Shown here: positions 59,256 through 64,000 of the stretch, one piece after another
Layout of the letters: the number at the start of each line of letters is the position of its first letter
Position numbering within the stretch: position 1 is the stretch's first letter
NCBI GenBank assembly: GCA_021654635.1
Contig: AP025179.1
Location: forward strand, 4,960,001-5,024,000
Source: Mycobacterium kiyosense
Lineage (GTDB): Bacteria > Actinomycetota > Actinomycetes > Mycobacteriales > Mycobacteriaceae
Length of the DNA: 64,000 nt
Reading direction: 5' to 3'
Translations under genes and position numbers: made by a program
Notes under the pieces: model-generated
The model's input: the letters and a program-made list of their open reading frames with translations, nothing else
Told to the model about the DNA's origin: nothing
Database searches by the model: none

Positions 59256-59890
59256 TCGGACGGCCGCCGCGCCCGGCCCAGCGCCAACTCGGACACCGGC
59301 AGCGGCGCCCACGCCGGCAGCGTCCACTCCCGCCGCGACGTCTGCACCACGAATCCGGCATCGACGATCGCGCGCTCGGTGTCGCGGTGGGTATGACAGT
59401 TCCCGAACATCCGGGGCCACACCGTCGCATCGGCGACACGCTGCAATCGTCCCCGCGCCCCAGCGCTGGCTACGTGTTCCAGAAACCGCAGTTCGCCGCC
59501 CGGTCGCAGCAGCGAATGCAACCGCCGCAAGACGCCGTCCTGGTCGTGCACCGAGCACAACACCAGCGAGCAGACCACCGCGTCGAACGGCTCGCCGTCA
59601 CTGAAATCTTCGGCCGTCTGGCTTGTCACCACCACCGGGATCGGTGCCGTCGCGGCCGCCGCGCGGGCCTTGGGCACCAGGTGCGACTCGGGCTCGACGG
59701 CGACCACCTGGGTGACGGTGTCCGGGTAATACGCGAAATTCGTCCCGCAGCCCGCACCGATTTCCAGCACCCGCCCGGACAGCTCGGCCAGGTTCTCCCG
59801 GCGCAACACCCGCACCGACTCGGCCTCGTGGGCGGCGAAAGCCGGCCAGATCCGCGCAAAGAACGGGTTCTCGACTCTGGTAGACGTCAT
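59252..59890 (-). CDS. SAM-dependent methyltransferase (Rv1147-like)
   Basis: A 212-residue class I methyltransferase equivalent to Rv1147. SAM-binding motif I is [19 protein letters not shown], with [11 protein letters not shown] (motif II region) and [15 protein letters not shown] (motif for the post-I site), then [16 protein letters not shown]. The similar family in bacteria includes phosphatidylethanolamine N-methyltransferase-like and thiol methyltransferase-like proteins; the substrate is unknown. ATG 59890 overlaps the TetR stop by 4 nt (ATGA). Its own stop overlaps the convergent sirtuin gene end by 4 nt. Confidence 0.88.
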   Translation of the reverse strand: MTSTRVENPFFARIWPAFAAHEAESVRVLRRENLAELSGRVLEIGAGCGTNFAYYPDTVTQVVAVEPESHLVPKARAAAATAPIPVVVTSQTAEDFSDGEPFDAVVCSLVLCSVHDQDGVLRRLHSLLRPGGELRFLEHVASAGARGRLQRVADATVWPRMFGNCHTHRDTERAIVDAGFVVQTSRREWTLPAWAPLPVSELALGRARRPSD

Positions 59891-60588
59891 GCTTCTGCCG
59901 ACCCCCGATGCTGCCTGACCCACTCCAACATCTGCTGAGACGTCGCCTCCGGACCGACCATTCCGGCCACCAGATGACCGCACAGCACCGCGCCGAACAT
60001 CCGGTCGGTGAAGGCGTCGATCCACCGAACGGCAGCCTGCGGTTTGGCGATCAGCACGGTCGCAACCCCGTGCGCGGCCGTCATCAGCGCCAGGGCGACC
60101 GCGCCCGGGCTGTCCGCTCGGAAGACGCCCTCGTCGATCAGCTTCTGCACCGTTGCCCGCACGTGCCGGAACACCGCGCGTTGCATGGCGTCTGCGACGA
60201 CGCCGCCCGTCCGTTCCGCGCTGACGGTGGCCAGCCGGTACAGCTCGGGTGCCTGCAGCGCGTAGCGCACGTAGGCCAGCCCTTGGGCACGCAGCGCCGC
60301 CATACTGTCGGGCTGCCCGTCGGCGGCTCGTACCATCTCCTCGTCGAGCTGGTCCAGATGACGCACGCACACCGCGTCCAGCAGCGCGTCCTTGTCCTTG
60401 AAATGCAGGTATATCGACGGCGACGTGATACCCACCCGCTCGGCCACCGACCGGATCGACACCGCCCTGGCCCGGCCGGTCTCGAGCAGCAATTCGGTTG
60501 CCGCATCGAGGATTTCGTTGCGCAGCCGCTCCCCCGACCCGCGGGGAGCGCGCTGCCGGCGCAACGCCGGCACCGCCATGTCAACCAT
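59887..60588 (-). CDS. TetR-family regulator between mmpL13 and the methyltransferase
   Basis: A 233-residue regulator. The helix-turn-helix segment is ILDAATELLLETGRARAVSIRSVAERVGITSPSIYLHFKDKDALL (about residues 26-68). ATG 60588 overlaps the mmpL13 stop by 8 nt; a second ATG at 60579 is possible. It follows mmpL13 in the same transcript and precedes the methyltransferase with an ATGA overlap. A 21-bp inverted repeat upstream of mmpL13 (63006-63026) is a plausible operator for it, giving autoregulation. I do not recall a TetR gene at this position in M. tuberculosis. Confidence 0.88.
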   Translation of the reverse strand: MVDMAVPALRRQRAPRGSGERLRNEILDAATELLLETGRARAVSIRSVAERVGITSPSIYLHFKDKDALLDAVCVRHLDQLDEEMVRAADGQPDSMAALRAQGLAYVRYALQAPELYRLATVSAERTGGVVADAMQRAVFRHVRATVQKLIDEGVFRADSPGAVALALMTAAHGVATVLIAKPQAAVRWIDAFTDRMFGAVLCGHLVAGMVGPEATSQQMLEWVRQHRGSAEA

Positions 60589-62948
60589 TGCGCGTCACTT
60601 CGACGTGAACCTCGTTTCCGTTATTCGGGGCCGGACTCGCGGCCGGGCCCGGCTTGGCGGTCGCCGCCGGACCGGGCGCTGCGGGCCGGTTTAGCGCACC
60701 GCCCTCGCTGATCCCGAACCGCTCGTGCAACCACACCAGCGGTTTGGGCGCCCACCAGTTCCAGCGGCCCATCACGTGCATGAAGGCCGGCACCAACACC
60801 ATCCGCACCAGCGTGGCGTCGGCCGCAACCGCCAGTGTCAGCCCCAACCCGAACATCCGCATGAACGACACGTGGGCGGCGATCAACGCGGCGAACGACA
60901 TCGACATGACCAATGCGGCCGCGGTGATCACCCGACCGGTGCGCGCAACTCCCAGCGCGACACTCTCGTCGTTGGCGGCGTGGGCCTCGGCCGGGCTCGG
61001 CTGCGCCGGACGGGCCGCGCCCGACCCCAACCAGTACTCGCGGATCCGCGAGACCAGGAACACCTCGTAGTCCATCGACAGCCCGAACGCGATGCAGAAC
61101 AGCAGCACCGGCATGTTGGCGACCAGCGTCCCGCTCGGGGTGGTCCCGAGCGCGCCGAGGTGGCCGTCCTGGAAGATCCACACCAGCGCCCCGAACGCCG
61201 CGGTCAGCGACAGCACGTTCAACACCAGCGCTTTGAGCGGCAGCACCACACTCCCGGTGAGCAGGAACAGCAGCACGAACGTGACGGCAGCCATCATGCC
61301 CAGCACCAGCGGCAGCCGATCGGTGACGGCGTCCACGCTGTCGCGGTTGACCTGCGCGACACCGGCCATCTCGACGGTTCGGCCGCCCGGCCCGGCCACC
61401 TGGTGCAGCCGTTTGAGCTGGGTGTCGGAGGCCTGCGAGAACAGCGGCGCGGTACTGCTGACGGTCAGGAATGCGCTGCCGCCGGCCATCCCGGTCGCTC
61501 CGCCCGGCGGTCCCTGCGGCTTGCCGCCGGCGAACGTGCCGGTGGGCGCCGACACCGCGGCCACGTCGGGCACCTGCGACAACGCGGCGGCGTACCGGCT
61601 CAGATCGTCCCGGCTCAGGCCGTGCGCGTCGGGAATGACCACCGGCACCGCGGTGGCCGAGTCGCGCGCGAAGTTGGTGCGCAGCTGGTCGCCCACCTGG
61701 TGTGCGGACGCCGAGGCGGGTAGTACGCGGTCGTCGGGAAAACCCCACTTGACCGAGAAGAACGGCAGCCCGAGCAGCAGTAGCAGCGCGACCACCGCGC
61801 CGCCGAGTGGCAACCAGCGGCGCATCACGAACTTGCTGGACCGGTACCAGAACAACTGCTCGACGGGCTTGTGCACCGGCTCGGGTCGCCGGAACATCCG
61901 GCGCAGCAGCCGTCGCACATCCAGGGCGTCCACCCGGGGGGCCCATCAGGATGATGGCGGCCGGGGTGACCACGATGGACGCGGTCGCCACGAAGGCCAC
62001 TGTCGCCACGCCGGCGTAGGCGAACGACTTGAGGAAGTACATCGGGAAGGCCACCGTCGCCGCCATGGACAGCGCGACGGTGACGGCCGAGAAGATCACC
62101 GTGCGACCGGACGTGGCCATGGTGCGGATCAGCGCCTGTTCGCGATCCCAGCCCTCAGCCAACTCGTCGCGGTAGCGGCTGATGATGAGCAGCGTGTAGT
62201 CGATGGCCATGGCCAGGGCCAGGCCCAGCGCGGTACTCAGGTTCAGCGCGAAGATCGACACCTCGGTGGCGAAGGTGACCAGGCGCAACACCGACATCGA
62301 ACCGACGACGGCCAGCGCGCCCAGCGCCATCGGCAGCGCCGCGGTCAGCAGCCCGCCGAACACCCACACCAGCACCAGGAAGCTGAAGGGGATCGCGATC
62401 ATCTCCATGACCAGCAGGTCGGCCTGGTTCTGCTTGTTGATCTGGGCGTATTCCATGGCCGCACCGCCGGCCTGGACGGTGACACCGCCGCGATCGTGGA
62501 TGATCCGGTCGGAGAGGGTCTGCGCGTTCTTCTGCACGTCGTTCTCGCCACCCTTGAGGTTGACCACGATCAGCCCGGTCTTGCCGTCTCTGCTGATCAG
62601 GTCGGTGGCAGCCGCGGGCGGCACGGTCCACGGGGAGGTGGCGTTATAGACCAGCGGTGAGCCTTTGAGCTGGTCGACGAGGTCGGTGCCGACCTTGCGG
62701 GCCCGATCGCTACCGGCTCCGTCGGGTGCGGTGACCAGGATCAGCAGTTGCTGGCCGCTCTGACCGAATTTGTCGTTCAACACCGAGATGGCGCGGGCCG
62801 ACTCGGAGTTGGGATCCTGGAAGCCGCCCGGCGAGAGGCTGTTGGCGACGGGGATACCGAACACGGCCGCGGCAATGAAAACGAGAACCGCGATGCCGAT
62901 GATCCGCCGGGGTGCCCTGATGGCCATTCGCGCGATCGCTTGCAGCAT
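60581..62948 (-). CDS. mmpL13: MmpL13-type RND lipid transporter, with one +1 frameshift
   Basis: An RND-superfamily membrane transporter of about 788 residues when the frame is restored. N-terminal half: ARMAIRAPRRIIGIAVLVFIAAAV, SLSPGGFQDPNSESARA, then helices with GLALAMAIDYTLLIISRYRDE. C-terminal half: FWYRSSKFVMRRWLPLGGAVV, VLLFCIAFGLSMDYEVFLVSRIREYW, and VRMVLVPAFMHVMGRWNWWAPKPL. The halves are separated by a G6 run (plus strand 61936-61941) where five give AAIILMGPRVDALDVRRLL. M. tuberculosis itself annotates mmpL13a and mmpL13b as two genes. Start ATG 62948. The promoter and operator lie at 63006-63036. Substrate unknown. Confidence 0.85.
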
Positions 62949-63005
62949 GTGTCATCCCTCCGCCGACGGCGCGGCCCCCCCGACAAGACTGCACCAAACC
63001 CGCGT

Positions 63006-63036
63006 TAACTTAGCAACGTTAAGTTACAAGTGTCAA
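63006..63036 (-). promoter_or_regulatory. mmpL13 promoter with overlapping 21-bp operator
   Basis: On the minus strand TTGACA (63036-63031) is followed after 18 nt by TAAGTT (63012-63007), about 60 bp before the mmpL13 ATG. The spacer and -10 are overlapped by a perfect inverted repeat TAACTTA-N7-TAAGTTA at 63006-63026. This is a classic repressor layout, best explained by the co-transcribed TetR. Confidence 0.65.
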
Positions 63037-63200
63037 ACAACCACCGTCGTTGACACGAACGCAGATGAGCCGCGGTTCAACCGGCATCGAATTGGGTAAC
63101 CTGGCGCGGCGCGGCGAACCCTACCCACCGGTAAGAATTGCCACCATTTTCCGAATCGTGACTCAAAGATTCCTTAATGCGCGCTCCTACGCTCAATGTC

Positions 63201-63332
63201 ATGTGGATCGACGACACCAGTGCCGATGTCATCAAGGCTGACTTCGAGGCTCTCTACCACGGCGACATGCTCGTGGAGGGTGAGACTTCCGAGCAGTTCG
63301 AAGATTGGCAACCCCTTCCGACAGCGAGTTGA
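63201..63332 (+). CDS. 43-residue acidic small ORF
   Basis: ATG 63201 opens a 43-residue acidic frame (MWIDDTSADVIKADFEALYH, GDMLVEGETSEQFEDWQ). No Shine-Dalgarno, but a -10-like TACGCT (63188-63193) ends 7 nt before the ATG, so a leaderless mRNA is possible. Asp/Glu-rich with three Trp/Tyr pairs; no family recognised. A 20-residue ORF and a terminator follow. Confidence 0.4.
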   Translation: MWIDDTSADVIKADFEALYHGDMLVEGETSEQFEDWQPLPTAS

Positions 63333-63341
63333 GGTAACACG

Positions 63342-63404
63342 ATGGGCGTAATAGCGCGGCTTTTGATGGCCGAACCGACCGTCTCCCGTTGGTTTCGTCG
63401 ATAG
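63342..63404 (+). CDS. 20-residue basic small ORF with ribosome site
   Basis: ATG 63342 opens a 20-residue frame, MGVIARLLMAEPTVSRWFRR, preceded by GAGG at about 8 nt. It follows the acidic 43-residue ORF by 9 bp. Charge and size are opposite to the upstream ORF. It could be a leader peptide or part of a small operon ending at the terminator. Confidence 0.3.
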   Translation: MGVIARLLMAEPTVSRWFRR

Positions 63405-63430
63405 ACCGATCAAACCGATAGACCGATCAA
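63399..63430. repeat. Two direct 15-bp repeats upstream of the terminator
   Basis: CGATAGACCGATCAA occurs at 63399-63413 and again at 63416-63430, a 17-bp period. The first copy overlaps the end of the 20-residue ORF. Possible protein-binding site or slippage product; no known element is recognised. Confidence 0.6.
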
Positions 63431-63435
63431 GTAGC

Positions 63436-63471
63436 AAAGCCCCCTGACCGCGGCGTGCGGCAGGGGGCTTT
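63436..63471. terminator. Strong rho-independent-type terminator
   Basis: AAAGCCCCCTG (63436-63446) and CAGGGGGCTTT (63461-63471) form a perfect 11-bp stem with a 14-nt loop that itself has CCGC/GCGG complementarity. Short A and T ends make it work in both directions: it can end transcripts of the small ORFs and of the convergent SDR gene, whose stop is at 63496. Confidence 0.8.
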
Positions 63472-63495
63472 CGCTGTCCGGGGAGTGGCTGGAGG

Positions 63496-64000
63496 TTACC
63501 GAGGCGCCATCCTGATCGCGCCATCCAGACGGATGACCTCACCGTTGAGCATCGGGTTCTGCACGATGTGCACCGCCAGCGCACCGTACTCGTCGGGGTC
63601 GCCCAATCGCGCCGGATGCGGCACCTGCTTGCCCAGTGACTTCTGCGCTTCCTCGGGCAGCGAACCCAGCAGCGGGGTCTTGAACAGCCCGGGCGCGATG
63701 GTCACCACCCGGATCAGCTCGCGCGCAAGATCACGGGCGATCGGCAACGTCATGCCGACCACGCCGCCCTTGGACGCCGAGTAAGCGGCCTGGCCGATCT
63801 GCCCTTCGAATGCCGCCACCGATGCGGTGTTGATGATGACGCCGCGCTCCGGGGAGTCCGGCGGGCCGATCGGGTCGGTCTTGGCGATGCGCTCGGCCGC
63901 CAGTCGCAGCACGTTGAAAGTGCCGATCAGGTTGACCCCGACCACCTTCTTGAACCCGTCCAGCGGGAACGGACCATCCTTGGACAGCGTCTTGATCGCG
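63496..64000 (-). CDS. Short-chain dehydrogenase, 3-hydroxyacyl-CoA dehydrogenase type (Rv1144-like), C-terminal part
   Basis: The C-terminal ~168 residues of an SDR equivalent to Rv1144, resembling HSD17B10/type II 3-hydroxyacyl-CoA dehydrogenases. Seen: [19 protein letters not shown], catalytic Ser-Tyr-Lys in [49 protein letters not shown] and the end [14 protein letters not shown]. The frame is open to the window edge ([20 protein letters not shown]), so the NAD-binding N-terminus lies outside. Expected to oxidise a 3-hydroxyacyl-CoA or short-chain alcohol. The terminator at 63436-63471 follows its stop. Confidence 0.88.
   Translation of the reverse strand, partial: AIKTLSKDGPFPLDGFKKVVGVNLIGTFNVLRLAAERIAKTDPIGPPDSPERGVIINTASVAAFEGQIGQAAYSASKGGVVGMTLPIARDLARELIRVVTIAPGLFKTPLLGSLPEEAQKSLGKQVPHPARLGDPDEYGALAVHIVQNPMLNGEVIRLDGAIRMAPR

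Overview
The window is chromosomal DNA of a Mycobacterium, most likely a non-tuberculous species. The evidence is very high GC, PE-family genes, mycothiol (mshB), F420 (fbiC) and PIM (pimE) genes, MmpL and LpqW genes, and gene order that follows M. tuberculosis Rv1193 down to Rv1144 in reverse orientation with accessory insertions. Rv numbers and family matches below come from memory of those proteins; no database search was run.

Layout. 1-1667: fadD36 (partial) and an alpha/beta hydrolase. 1752-12335: a catabolic cluster that I do not recall at this locus in M. tuberculosis. Leftward it encodes an aldehyde dehydrogenase and a two-domain class III CoA-transferase. Rightward it encodes a P450, an acyl-CoA dehydrogenase, a MaoC-like protein, a DUF35 zinc-ribbon protein, a second acyl-CoA dehydrogenase, a second MaoC protein, an Ltp2-like aldolase and a TetR regulator. 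This is the parts list of the cholesterol side-chain igr operon (cyp125-fadE28-fadE29-chsH2-chsH1-ltp2), with ChsH2 split into two genes. The divergent promoter region carries three palindromes. 12344-16594: proline catabolism (pruB, rocA/pruA, pruC). 16591-20296: a PEP-utilising dikinase resembling rifampin phosphotransferase, plus a partner protein. 20424-25383: a sulfur cluster (stf0, cysD, cysNC, a 45-aa membrane protein, a YeiH-type exporter). 25441-31495: HNH/DUF222 protein, SDR, esterase, and an APC permease with a C-terminal OB-fold. 31566-35812: dapC, fdxC, a GNAT protein and fadH. 36081-37561: an inserted patch of three small secreted proteins. 37880-43402: TB8.4, fbiC, PE12-like, Rv1171-like, mshB. 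43461-47602: TetR and two PE genes sharing a repeated module. 47795-53888: lpqW, typA, mutT2, a pterin dehydratase, pimE. 54054-59890: Pro/Ala-rich exported proteins, small proteins, an HhH-GPD protein, an Rv1155-type FDOR, a DUF1697 protein, a GntR regulator, a sirtuin and a methyltransferase. 59887-64000: TetR, mmpL13, a strong operator/promoter, two tiny ORFs, a terminator and a partial SDR.

How the genes work together. Proposed route for the cluster at 1752-12335: P450 oxidation of a terminal methyl, aldehyde oxidation by the ALDH, CoA loading by the CoA-transferase, dehydrogenation by a heteromeric ACAD, hydration by a MaoC heterodimer, and retro-aldol cleavage by the Ltp2-like/DUF35 pair, under the TetR regulator. 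The substrate cannot be read from sequence.

Caution. At least nine otherwise well-conserved genes carry 1-2 nt indels, nearly all in G/C runs or a GTGTGG motif. I read most of these as assembly or sequencing errors, not decay, and I annotate each such gene as one locus with the break noted.
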